Assembly: GCA_026985385.1 (NCBI GenBank)
Contig: JALSQM010000024.1
Coordinates: forward strand, 1-17,039
Origin: Acidilobaceae archaeon
GTDB taxonomy: Archaea; Thermoproteota; Thermoprotei_A; Sulfolobales; Acidilobaceae
Length of the DNA stretch: 17,039 nt
Reading direction: 5' to 3'
In this document: piece after piece, positions 6,850 to 14,416 of the stretch
Layout: every line of letters begins with the position of its first letter
How positions within the stretch are numbered: the stretch's first letter is position 1
The notes under the pieces: model-generated
Told to the model about the DNA's origin: nothing
What the model saw: the letters and a program-made list of their open reading frames with translations, nothing else
Databases searched by the model: none
Translations under genes and position numbers: made by a program

Positions 6850-9555
6850 ATGAATAGACTGCTCTTGGCGGCCTTCCTCGCGGCACTCTTCATACTACCC
6901 CCAGTGGCCGTCGCCTACCACGCCAACGCCGCTCCAGTCACGACGATCATAGTTAAGAGGATAGTCTCAAACGAGGCCGCCGTCAGCGCCCTCGAGTCCG
7001 GGGCAACCCAGGGCAGGCTCTTCAGCATCCCCAGGGATCTAGCAGTCAAGCTTCTCCAGAAGGGCTTCAAGGCCGCTACTCCGGCGAGCGGTCTGGTGAA
7101 CATATTCGTCAACCCCTACCCCAAGTGCCCCGACGGGCACCCCAACATATTCGCTAACCACAAGGCGAGGCTCGCCCTCCAGTTCCTGATTGACAGGGAC
7201 GCTATAGTGACTAACATCTACAAGGGCTACGCTATACCCGTGATAACCTCCTACACACCCTACGACCCAGACTACCCCCAGCTACTGGGCGTGCTGGCTA
7301 AGTGGAACTACATCATAAGGAAGGGCGGCGCCGATATGGGTAAGAAGCTGCTGACCGAGGCTCTAGAGGAGCTGGGCGCCAAGAAGGGCAGTGACGGTAA
7401 GTGGTACTGGCCTGACGGGAAGCCCGTGACCGTTAACTTCGTGATTAGGACCGAGGATGAGAGGCGCCAGATCGGAGACATGCTGGCCAGCACACTCGAG
7501 AGCTTGGGCCTGACCGTTAATAGGATATACAAGAACTTCGCCGGCGCCTTCACGATAGTCTACGCTGGCGACGCCGCCGACTGTAAGTGGCAGCTCTACA
7601 CTGAGGGCTGGGGAATCACGGGCATGACCGCCTACAACTACGGTGACGCCGTGTGGTTCTTCAGCAGCATCTGGGGCAGCATGCCAGAGAGCCCGAGCCA
7701 CAACTGGACCTACCACAACCCTGAGGCCGACAAGCTCGCCACCTGGCTCGACAGCGGCAACTACACCAGCGCAGCCCAGTTCTGGAGCTACCTGAGGAAG
7801 CTCATAGACATAGGCATCAACGACAGCGTTAGGGTCTTCATAGCAGCCACATTTGACGTCTATGTCTACAGCCCAGACCTAAGCGGTATCATAACGAGCC
7901 CCAAGGCCAGCCCCTGGAATGTCTACACCTTCCTAAACCTACAGTACGCCAAGGGCTCCACCGTCACCTTCAGCAACAGGTACGTCTACGCCAGCGGCTG
8001 GATCTGGAACCCCATAGGCGGCTTCGCAGACTTCTACAGCAGGCCGGTCTACGAGGCCATAACATGGCCTGGCGTGACCACTAGGATAACGGATGGAGCC
8101 ACCGGGTGGAGCCCGGCCCACCATATAACCTGGAAGCTGATAAGAGGCCCCGTCAAGGTGCCCGGCAACGCCATATTCTACGACACCAAGGCGCATAAGT
8201 GGGTGACGTTCGCTGAGGCGGGTAAGACTAACGTCACGGCTAAGAATGAGGTAATCTACAACATGAAGTACATGCCCAGATTCATCTTCCACGATGGAAG
8301 CAAGATGAGTATGGCCGACATAATGGCCACGTACTGGATCATATTAGAGTACGCTACGAGCAGCGGCCCCAAGGACGTGAGGTATGAGAAGAGGCTGTTC
8401 GAGGACTACTACACCCTCGTAACCAACCTGGTAGGCCTCAAGATAATAAACAGTACCGCCATAGCGGTGTACACGAACTACAACCACCTAGACCCAGGCT
8501 ACATAGCGGCAACCATGAGCCCCTGGACGGCGTGGCCTCTAGAGCTGATAGCCGCCATGGACCAGCTCTTCGTAAGGAGTAATGGCACCTACGTGTTCGA
8601 CTACCAGGACGCCAGGGCCGGCGGTAAGATAGGTATACACCTGATATCAACTAAGCAGTGTGCACTCATGGCGAAGTACCTGTCCCAGATCAAGGACAAC
8701 CCGCCGGACTGGGTGAAGCAGCTGATAAACATGGGCCTCCTAACAATGGATGAGTGGAAGAAGAGGGTCGACAACCTAATAGCCTTCTACAACGTGCACA
8801 AGCACATGCTTGTATCCCTAGGTCCATTCTACCTCGACAAGTATGACGCTGTGAACGACATAGCATACCTGAAGAGGTGGGCTGCATTCCCGTTCAGCCC
8901 AAGCCAGGTGGTGGGAGAGCTGCTGCCGAAGCACGTTGAGATGAAGGCGACCTTCAAGACCACGGCGGGCTTCTACAAGGGCGCCGAGTTAGCCGACCTA
9001 CAGGTGACCGTCAACGGGAAGCCTGCCACCAAGAGTGACGTGAAGATCTATCCCGTCCTCATAAACCCGAAGACCTTCGAGTCCACACTAGCTGACGTCA
9101 GCTACCTAGGCCCAGGCCACTTCAAGATACTCCTACCCAAGGACTACAAGCCTGGCACCGTGCTGACCCTGAGCATATTCGTGTACCCAGTAGGCTATAG
9201 CGTGCCTGCAACACAGCAGAAGAGCGTCACCCTACTGCTACCTCCAACGACGACTACAACCACGACCACGACCACGAAGACTACCACGACGACGACTACA
9301 ACAACTACTAAGACCACCACAACCAAGACGACTACCACGACGACTACAACCACGACGAGCACTCCGACTAAGACTACGACAACGACGACTCCGACTAAGA
9401 CTACTAAGACCACGGCGCCAGCCACTACGACTCCAACTACAACTACAACCACGACGACTACCGCTGCTAAGAAGACTAGGACGGCAGCCATAGTGACTGC
9501 CGTGATAATCATAATCATAATAATAGCGGCCGCCGCCTACATGCTGAGGAAGTAG
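6850..9555 (+). CDS. Membrane-anchored solute-binding protein, peptide/nickel family 5, rearranged order
   Basis: Extracellular substrate receptor for the ABC importer, 901 residues. A signal peptide occupies residues 1 to about 26 (MNRLLLAAFLAALFILPPVAVA, split here as MNRLLLAAFLAAL then FILPPVAVA). The next block matches the second half of family 5 binding proteins: SNEAAVSALESGATQGRLFS, then ALQFLIDRDAIVTNIYKGYA, then a WPDGKPVTVNFV segment. Only afterwards come first-half features: WNPIGGFADFYSRPVYEAIT, FIFHDGSKMSMADIMATYWI and SLGPFYLDKYD. A beta-type domain (about 715-795), a 72-residue Thr-rich stalk (800-871) and an Ile-rich anchor helix near the C-terminus follow. The ATG at 6850 was chosen because it begins the signal peptide and has GGGGGA upstream; ATG 6835 and GTG 6784 would give longer, less typical starts, and 6784 precedes the TATA box. 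Tandem TAG stops end the gene. The ligand is unknown; peptide or cyclic amide is inferred from neighbours. Confidence 0.92.
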   Translation: MNRLLLAAFLAALFILPPVAVAYHANAAPVTTIIVKRIVSNEAAVSALESGATQGRLFSIPRDLAVKLLQKGFKAATPASGLVNIFVNPYPKCPDGHPNIFANHKARLALQFLIDRDAIVTNIYKGYAIPVITSYTPYDPDYPQLLGVLAKWNYIIRKGGADMGKKLLTEALEELGAKKGSDGKWYWPDGKPVTVNFVIRTEDERRQIGDMLASTLESLGLTVNRIYKNFAGAFTIVYAGDAADCKWQLYTEGWGITGMTAYNYGDAVWFFSSIWGSMPESPSHNWTYHNPEADKLATWLDSGNYTSAAQFWSYLRKLIDIGINDSVRVFIAATFDVYVYSPDLSGIITSPKASPWNVYTFLNLQYAKGSTVTFSNRYVYASGWIWNPIGGFADFYSRPVYEAITWPGVTTRITDGATGWSPAHHITWKLIRGPVKVPGNAIFYDTKAHKWVTFAEAGKTNVTAKNEVIYNMKYMPRFIFHDGSKMSMADIMATYWIILEYATSSGPKDVRYEKRLFEDYYTLVTNLVGLKIINSTAIAVYTNYNHLDPGYIAATMSPWTAWPLELIAAMDQLFVRSNGTYVFDYQDARAGGKIGIHLISTKQCALMAKYLSQIKDNPPDWVKQLINMGLLTMDEWKKRVDNLIAFYNVHKHMLVSLGPFYLDKYDAVNDIAYLKRWAAFPFSPSQVVGELLPKHVEMKATFKTTAGFYKGAELADLQVTVNGKPATKSDVKIYPVLINPKTFESTLADVSYLGPGHFKILLPKDYKPGTVLTLSIFVYPVGYSVPATQQKSVTLLLPPTTTTTTTTTTKTTTTTTTTTTKTTTTKTTTTTTTTTTSTPTKTTTTTTPTKTTKTTAPATTTPTTTTTTTTTAAKKTRTAAIVTAVIIIIIIIAAAAYMLRK
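9247..9462 (+). repeat. ACN low-complexity tract encoding the threonine stalk
   Basis: Seventy-two codons, almost all ACA, ACC, ACG or ACT in mixed order, with 59 threonines, six lysines, a few Pro/Ala, one Ser and no acidic residue. It encodes the spacer between the binding domain and the membrane anchor. Such stalks are commonly O-glycosylated in archaea. Mixed synonymous codons suggest selection for threonine rather than fresh repeat slippage. Confidence 0.9.
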
Positions 9556-9595
9556 TAGCCGTGGCCTCTGGTGGCGACTCCACTCTTCCATAACA

Positions 9596-9604
9596 TCTTT
9601 TCTT
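9596..9604 (+). terminator. Possible T-rich terminator after the binding protein
   Basis: TCTTTTCTT lies about 40 bases after the tandem TAG stops, in a GC-rich genome where T-runs are rare; a second T5 run follows at 9628-9632. Archaeal termination commonly uses such T-tracts without a hairpin. Confidence 0.35.
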
Positions 9605-9616
9605 CACACGCTACCC

Positions 9617-9667
9617 ATTTAATCCGATTTTTACCCTTCCCCGTAGCCCAAAGCCCTGGGGCTTGGG
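9617..9667 (+). promoter_or_regulatory. Possible promoter and dyad before the ATPase genes
   Basis: ATTTAAT near 9616-9622 is a weak TATA candidate. About 30 bases later an imperfect dyad, CCCAAAGCCC (9647-9656) facing GGGGCTTGGG (9658-9667), sits where transcription would begin, a usual place for an archaeal repressor site. The evidence is sequence symmetry only. Confidence 0.3.
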
Positions 9668-9697
9668 TGTTTAGCGTGTACTGTGGGGCTGGAGCCC

Positions 9698-10660
9698 ATG
9701 CCTCTGCTGGAGGTTAGGGATCTGAGGACCTACTACTACACCATGAGGGGTGTGGTGAGGGCTGTCGATGGCGTCAGCTTCACCTTAGAGAAGGGTGAGA
9801 CCCTCGGGATAGCTGGGGAGAGCGGCTGCGGCAAGAGCACCCTCGCCTGGAGCCTGCTCAAGCTCGTGCCTCCCCCGGGTAGGATCGTTGGGGGCTCGAT
9901 ACTAGTAGATGGAATGGATGTAACCAAGATGAGCGAGCACGAGGTTAGGAGTAAGATTAGGTGGAGGAAGATAAGCATGATATTCCAGGGGGCCATGAAC
10001 GCCTTCAACCCCGTCATAAAGGTTGGCGACCAGGTCATTGAGCCCCTGCTGCTCCACACCGACATGGATAGGGAGGAGGCCTGGGCTAGGGCTGAGGAGA
10101 TGGTTAAGCACGTGGGCCTACCACCAGAGATCCTCGAGAGGTACCCGCACGAGCTTAGTGGGGGGCAGAAGCAGAGGCTCGTGATAGCCATGGCCCTCCT
10201 CTTAGAGCCGGACATAGTGATAGCGGATGAGCCCACCACGGCCCTCGACGTGGTAATACAGGCCCAGATACTGAACCTCATGAAGAGGCTCTACCGGGAG
10301 AAGGGGATGAGTATAATACTCATAACACACGACCTCTCGGTTATCGCGGAGCTCGCCGAGAGGGTGGCGATAATGTATGCCGGTAAGATAGTGGAGCTGG
10401 GCCCGGCGGAGGCGGTGTTCGAGAACCCGCTACACCCCTACACTCAGGCCCTCCTCAAGGCGGTGCCCAGGCTCCGCGGCCCCAAGGAGAGGCTCTACTA
10501 CATACCCGGCGCGCCCCCCGACCTCAGGAACCCCCCGAGGGGCTGCAGGTTCAACCCGCGGTGTGAGAGGAGGTTCGAGCCCTGCGACAGGGAGGAGCCG
10601 CCGCTCGTCGAGGCCGAGAAGGGCCATTACGTGGCGTGCTGGCTCTACGCTAGGAGGTGA
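9698..10660 (+). CDS. Oligopeptide/dipeptide ABC importer ATPase, DppD type
   Basis: Cytoplasmic ATPase that powers the importer, 320 residues. The ATG at 9698 gives MPLLEVRDLRTYY, the usual family beginning; a GTG at 9683 is possible but has no ribosome site. Visible motifs: Walker A GESGCGKST (about 40-48), Q-loop MIFQG (Gln about 97), ABC signature LSGGQKQR (about 153-160), Walker B DIVIADEP (about 172-179) and switch His in ITHDLS (about 211). The C-terminal oligopeptide-transporter extension carries four cysteines (about 283, 289, 296, 314) in the CRFNPRC...C...ACW pattern, which in this family is associated with an iron-sulfur cluster. It should pair with the next gene's product as a heterodimer under the two permeases. 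The coding ends overlap a ribosome site for that gene. Confidence 0.94.
   Translation: MPLLEVRDLRTYYYTMRGVVRAVDGVSFTLEKGETLGIAGESGCGKSTLAWSLLKLVPPPGRIVGGSILVDGMDVTKMSEHEVRSKIRWRKISMIFQGAMNAFNPVIKVGDQVIEPLLLHTDMDREEAWARAEEMVKHVGLPPEILERYPHELSGGQKQRLVIAMALLLEPDIVIADEPTTALDVVIQAQILNLMKRLYREKGMSIILITHDLSVIAELAERVAIMYAGKIVELGPAEAVFENPLHPYTQALLKAVPRLRGPKERLYYIPGAPPDLRNPPRGCRFNPRCERRFEPCDREEPPLVEAEKGHYVACWLYARR
10652..10660 (+). promoter_or_regulatory. Ribosome binding site deciding the second ATPase start
   Basis: AGGAGGTGA includes the TGA stop of the first ATPase and lies 5 bases before GTG 10666. The GTG at 10657 falls inside this site, so 10666 is the better start. The two ATPases are thus coupled in translation. 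Confidence 0.65.
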
Positions 10661-10665
10661 GGGCC

Positions 10666-11793
10666 GTGTCGTCCCCCGAGCTGGGAGAGGTCATACTGGA
10701 CCTCAAGGATCTCAGGGTGTGGTTCCCCATTAGGAGGGGCCTCATAGAGACCATAACCGGGAGGCCGAGGCTCTACGTTAGAGCAGTGGACGGCGTCTCA
10801 TTCGAGATACGTAGGAGGGAGACATTCTGCCTCGTCGGCGAGAGCGGCTGCGGTAAGACCACCACCGGCAAGGCGCTCCTGAGGCTCGTCCCCATAACTG
10901 GTGGGAGCGCAAGGTTCAGGCCCTCCAAGGAGGTGGCGGAGGAGCTTGAGAGGAGGGGGGTTGAATTCGACGAGGACGGCATGGTGGATATATTCAAGCT
11001 GACCGACAAGCAGTTCCACCCACTCCGCAGGGACATACAGATGGTCTACCAGGACCCCTATGGGAGCCTCAACCCGAGGTTCAGGGTGAGGGACATACTA
11101 GAGGAGCCCCTGATAGTCCACAAGATAGGTGAGACCCGCTCCGAGAGGCTGGAGTACATAGCCAGGGCCCTAGAGATGGTGAAGCTCACCCCCGTCTCCG
11201 AGTTCGTCGACCGCTACCCACACCAGCTAAGCGGGGGTCAGAGGCAGAGGGTAGCGATAGCCAGGGCTATAATAATGAACCCAGTGCTAGTCGTCGCGGA
11301 CGAGCCCGTCTCGATGCTCGACGTATCCATTAGAGCCGAGATACTCGAGCTATTCAACATACTCAAGGAGAGGATAGGCCTCTCATTCATATACATAACA
11401 CACGACCTCTCAACAGCCAGGTACGTCTGCAACAGGATAGCGGTGATGTACCTCGGCAGGATAGTCGAGCTAGGCCCCGCAGACGATGTAATACAGGACC
11501 CGCAGCACCCCTACACAGAGGCGCTCGTAGCCGCCATACCCGAGCCCGACCCGAGAAACAGGGCGAGGATGAGGGACATAAAGATAAAGGGCGAGGTCCC
11601 CAGCCCCGTCAACATACCGCCGGGCTGCAGGTTCCACCCACGCTGCGTACTCTACGAGGCCGCCCTCAAGAGGGGGGAGCCCTGGGCGAAGCTGTGCACA
11701 CAAGCCGAGCCACCCCTCGTGGAGGTGAAGAAGGGCCACTACGCCGCCTGCTACAAGCACGAGGCCGCTAGGCCCAAGGGCTTCACGGGCTAG
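10666..11793 (+). CDS. Oligopeptide/dipeptide ABC importer ATPase, DppF type
   Basis: Second ATPase subunit of the importer, 375 residues. Motifs: Walker A GESGCGKTT (about 58-66), Q-loop MVYQDPYGSLNPRF (about 126-139), signature LSGGQRQR (about 188-195), Walker B LVVADEPVSMLD (about 208-219) and switch His in ITHDLS. Between Walker A and the Q-loop it has extra residues (about 82-118, charged and Asp/Glu-rich) compared with the neighbouring ATPase. The C-terminal extension again has four cysteines (about 321, 327, 344, 362), as expected for the iron-sulfur-type oligopeptide ATPases. It starts 5 bases after the first ATPase, so both are made from one transcript. Identity as the partner ATPase is secure; DppF versus OppF cannot be separated by sequence alone. 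Confidence 0.94.
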   Translation: MSSPELGEVILDLKDLRVWFPIRRGLIETITGRPRLYVRAVDGVSFEIRRRETFCLVGESGCGKTTTGKALLRLVPITGGSARFRPSKEVAEELERRGVEFDEDGMVDIFKLTDKQFHPLRRDIQMVYQDPYGSLNPRFRVRDILEEPLIVHKIGETRSERLEYIARALEMVKLTPVSEFVDRYPHQLSGGQRQRVAIARAIIMNPVLVVADEPVSMLDVSIRAEILELFNILKERIGLSFIYITHDLSTARYVCNRIAVMYLGRIVELGPADDVIQDPQHPYTEALVAAIPEPDPRNRARMRDIKIKGEVPSPVNIPPGCRFHPRCVLYEAALKRGEPWAKLCTQAEPPLVEVKKGHYAACYKHEAARPKGFTG

Positions 11794-11822
11794 CCCCAGA
11801 GCCGCCCGGGCCATATACACCA

Positions 11823-11830
11823 CAATATAG
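11823..11830 (+). promoter_or_regulatory. Possible TATA box for the DUF309-amidase pair
   Basis: CAATATAG stands in the 99-base gap after the second ATPase, about 66 bases before the next start; an alternative ATATAC lies at 11813-11818. It suggests the two downstream genes can be transcribed separately from the transporter. Confidence 0.35.
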
Positions 11831-11892
11831 CCTTAGACCCTCAAACGAGAGGCCCCGAGCGCCTCGGCCACGCCGGGCACTGGTGGGCAGGA

Positions 11893-12480
11893 TTGGGGGG
11901 ATCCCACGAGGGGGTAGTCGTAATACACCTCAAGCCCCGCTCGAGGCTCAGGCCCAGCGATGCTCCCCGCTTAGCCGGGCTCCTCCGGGAGGCCGGCGTC
12001 AAGCCGGTGATAGTCAGGGTCGCCCCGGGTAGAGTCGAGGTAGAGGTGCCCTCCCACAAGGCCTCGGACGCCATGCGGGAGGCGTCGAGGCTCATAGGGG
12101 ATCCCATCGAGGTGTCAGGGCCCCACGGGGATCCCAGTAGCTGGCTAGAAGAGTTCCGGAGGCTAGCGGCCAACCAGAGGTTCTGGGAGGCCCACACAGC
12201 GGCTGAGGCCGGCTGGAGGATAGCGGGTGAGAAGTGGGCCAAAGCCCTGGCGGCGGCCGCTGGAGCCCTAGCCAAGGCCCAGGAGGGCCTGATACGAGCC
12301 GCCCTCAAGGCCTCTGAGACCGCTGCCCGCGAGGCAGAGGCCCATGGGGTGGGCCTCGACCCCGAGTGCCTGAGGAGAGAGGTCGAGAGGGCCTATACAG
12401 GACTGGAGGCGAGACTCGAACAATGCATCAGGCTAGACCACCATAAGAGGGGGGAACCGGGCGGGGAATCAGCGGGGTAG
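11893..12480 (+). CDS. DUF309-like helical protein with extra N-terminal domain
   Basis: Protein of unknown function, 195 residues. The C-terminal half resembles DUF309 (PF03745): an NQRFWEAHTAAEAGWR segment at about 94-109 matches the family's FWEAHE...W motif, and KAQEGLIRAALKA (about 128-140) matches its second helix. The second conserved Glu of the motif is replaced by Thr. Residues about 7-75 form a separate alternating beta/alpha region (GVVVIHLKP, VKPVIVRVAPGRVEVEVP) that I do not recognise. The TTG start at 11893 has GGTGGG 5 bases upstream and no better in-frame start exists nearby. The stop is 8 bases before the amidase start, so the two genes are probably co-transcribed. DUF309 membership is moderately sure; the biochemical role is unknown. 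Confidence 0.75.
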   Translation: MGGSHEGVVVIHLKPRSRLRPSDAPRLAGLLREAGVKPVIVRVAPGRVEVEVPSHKASDAMREASRLIGDPIEVSGPHGDPSSWLEEFRRLAANQRFWEAHTAAEAGWRIAGEKWAKALAAAAGALAKAQEGLIRAALKASETAAREAEAHGVGLDPECLRREVERAYTGLEARLEQCIRLDHHKRGEPGGESAG

Positions 12481-12488
12481 GAGCCGGG

Positions 12489-13901
12489 TTGCAGGATCCC
12501 AGGACCATAGCTGGGAGGCTATCCGAGCGCCTAGCAGCCCGCGGGGCCAGGGATAGGCGGGCCCTCCTCTCGGAGGCCCTAGAGGCGGGGGCCCCCTACT
12601 CGAGGGGCTCGGCGCTCCACGCCATACTCTCGAGGCCCCCCGAGGAGAGAGCTGGCCTCCCCAGGGAGGCCTCCTCCAAGGCCTGCGGGCCCGGGGTCTC
12701 GGCCGGCATATTCCTTGAATGCACCGAGCCCAGCACCGCCTCGGGCCTGGGATCCCCGGGGCTTCTGGGCTACGTGCCCGTAGCTATAAAGGACAACATG
12801 GATCACCCCCTCTACGACACGAGGCTCGGGGCCCCCTACGCTAGGCAGAGGCCCCCAGCAGCTGACCCCCTAACAGGGGCCCTAGAGGGCCTTGGAGCCG
12901 CCGTCATAGGGAAGACCTCCATGCACGAGCTGGCCCTAGGCACGACTAACGTGAACCCCCACTACGGCACACCCGAGAACCCAGCGTGCCCCGGGAGGAT
13001 CCCCGGGGGCAGCAGCGGGGGCAGCGCCGCCGCCGTGGCCGCCGGGATAACGCCTCTGGCAACAGGCAACGACGCCGGGGGAAGCGTGAGGCTCCCAGCG
13101 GCATTCACGGGGGTCACAGGCTTCAAGCCCTCAACCAACTACCTGCCACGGGCTGGGAGGCCCGCCGTGCCCTCGCTGGCGGCGGCGGGGCTCATAGCGG
13201 CTACCCCCCTCGACGTGGCACTCGCAGTTGAGGCGCTCAAGCCGGGGGAGGGCTTGGCGGCGATATTGGAGGCCCGCAGCCTCGGGGAGGCGGGTGGGCC
13301 CCGGGTCCTTGTGCCTGTTGATCTCCTAGAGAGAGCGGAGGAGCCCGTTGCCAGCCTCTTCGAGGAAGCGCTGGAGACCCTCAAGGCCTCTGGCTGGAGG
13401 GTGACGCGGGGGAAGCTGGGCCTCCCCAGGGAGGTGGAGGACGCCAGGGTCGTTGCGACACTCCACGAGGCCCTAGGCGAGCTCCACGCCCTCTACAGGA
13501 GCTATAGGGGCGAGATGGGGGAGGACATCAGGTTCCTCCTGGATATAGCCTCCAACCTCCCCCCCTGGAGCTACCCGGCGGCACTGGCGGTCCTGCGGGA
13601 GGCCCGTGTAGAGGCCAGGGCGCGCCTAGCCGCTTATGACGCCGTGCTACTCCCCACAGCGCCAATCGAGCCGCCTAGGGTCGAGGAGGCGGATTGGAGG
13701 CTCTCGGCGTCAACGAGGCTCATAGCGTACACCGCCCCGATGAACGCCCTCGACCTCCCCGCGGTGAGCGTGCCAGCAGGCCCCCGACTCCCCTGCGGCG
13801 CCCCCCTGGGGCTCCAGCTAGCCAGCGCCTGGGGGGAGGTGCACACGCTGGCCCTAGCCCTCGAGGCCTGGAGGCTCCTCGCAGGCGAGCCTGGGGGCTA
13901 G
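12489..13901 (+). CDS. Amidase signature family hydrolase
   Basis: Hydrolase of carboxamide bonds, 470 residues, a normal length for the family. The catalytic Ser-cisSer-Lys triad is complete: Lys101 in VAIKDN, Ser175 in IPGGSSGGSAAAVAAG and Ser199 in GNDAGGSVRLPAAF. Other conserved parts are GKTSMHELALGTTNVNPHYG (about 141-160), LLPTAPIEPP, and the C-terminal APLGLQLAS segment. The TTG start at 12489 has GGAG 5 bases upstream. It could act on amides released by the HyuAB hydrolase, or on carbamoyl compounds, but the family is too broad to name a substrate. A GatA subunit of the tRNA amidotransferase is less likely, as no gatB or gatC is adjacent and the N-terminal region is divergent. It converges with the DUF1641 gene, leaving only 6 bases between stops. 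Confidence 0.9.
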   Translation: MQDPRTIAGRLSERLAARGARDRRALLSEALEAGAPYSRGSALHAILSRPPEERAGLPREASSKACGPGVSAGIFLECTEPSTASGLGSPGLLGYVPVAIKDNMDHPLYDTRLGAPYARQRPPAADPLTGALEGLGAAVIGKTSMHELALGTTNVNPHYGTPENPACPGRIPGGSSGGSAAAVAAGITPLATGNDAGGSVRLPAAFTGVTGFKPSTNYLPRAGRPAVPSLAAAGLIAATPLDVALAVEALKPGEGLAAILEARSLGEAGGPRVLVPVDLLERAEEPVASLFEEALETLKASGWRVTRGKLGLPREVEDARVVATLHEALGELHALYRSYRGEMGEDIRFLLDIASNLPPWSYPAALAVLREARVEARARLAAYDAVLLPTAPIEPPRVEEADWRLSASTRLIAYTAPMNALDLPAVSVPAGPRLPCGAPLGLQLASAWGEVHTLALALEAWRLLAGEPGG

Positions 13902-13907
13902 ACGCTT

Positions 13908-14330
13908 TCAGCCACGGGGTTGAGCCCCGCCGCCTCGGAGTATCTCCTCGAGCCTAAGCCTGCCTAGGGCTTTCAGGAGTGCTATGAGCCTCCCCAGCCC
14001 CCGCTGAACCTCGGGGTCCCCCAGGGCTCTGATGAGCCCCATTACACCCACGGGCCTCGCCTCCTCGAGTACCGTGTCCACGACCTCCCCCAGCTCCTTG
14101 ACGGCCTCGCTGAGCGAGTCTAGGATGCGTAGCCCGCCCCCGGTGAGGGCGGCCTCGAGTAGCTCCCTGAGGATCCTCCCCTCGGCGAGCGCCGATGCTA
14201 GGTCTAGGAGCCCGCTCCTGTCAAGCTTCACGGCCACGTCTACGAGTTTCTCGAGGGCCCTCAACGCCTCGGGGTCCCTGAGGATCCTATCAAGGGGCTC
14301 CGGGCCGCCGCTTCCGAGTTCTCCACTCAT
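13908..14330 (-). CDS. DUF1641 family protein
   Basis: Small helical protein of unknown function, 140 residues. The pattern LDLASALAEGRILRELLEAA in the first half and VGVMGLIRALGDPEVQRGLG (about 93-112), followed by RLIALLKALG, is that of DUF1641 (PF07849). Family members are found in archaea and bacteria, often near redox or sulfur-transfer genes; none is visible here. The ATG start at 14330 has a strong GGGAGGTG about 10 bases upstream (14341-14348 on the - strand). It is divergent from the universal stress protein across an 86-base gap with one AT-rich element. The last dozen residues are glycine- and arginine-rich and not conserved. Confidence 0.8.
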   Translation of the reverse strand: MSGELGSGGPEPLDRILRDPEALRALEKLVDVAVKLDRSGLLDLASALAEGRILRELLEAALTGGGLRILDSLSEAVKELGEVVDTVLEEARPVGVMGLIRALGDPEVQRGLGRLIALLKALGRLRLEEILRGGGAQPRG

Positions 14331-14373
14331 GCTCCAAGCACACCTCCCATGACCAGGGGTTGGTTGGGCCCGG

Positions 14374-14380
14374 TTTTAAT
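14374..14380. promoter_or_regulatory. AT-rich element, probable shared divergent promoter
   Basis: TTTTAAT is the only AT-rich stretch between the divergent DUF1641 and stress-protein genes. It lies about 40-47 bases from each start and about 22-26 bases before each ribosome site (14341-14349 and 14401-14410, which are inverted copies of TGGGAGGTG). A TATA box read in both directions would fit; two separate weak boxes cannot be excluded. Confidence 0.45.
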
Positions 14381-14416
14381 GTTGGGGCGCCTCCTCTGGG
14401 TGGGAGGTGGTGCGCC

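Noticed and set aside
9195..9518. Antisense open frame made almost wholly of valine
   Set aside because: It is the mirror of the ACN threonine tract; a valine run of this kind is a by-product of the repeat, not a protein.
12489..13901. GatA subunit of the tRNA amidotransferase
   Set aside because: The amidase triad is shared by the whole family; no gatB or gatC is near and the N-terminal region does not look like GatA.
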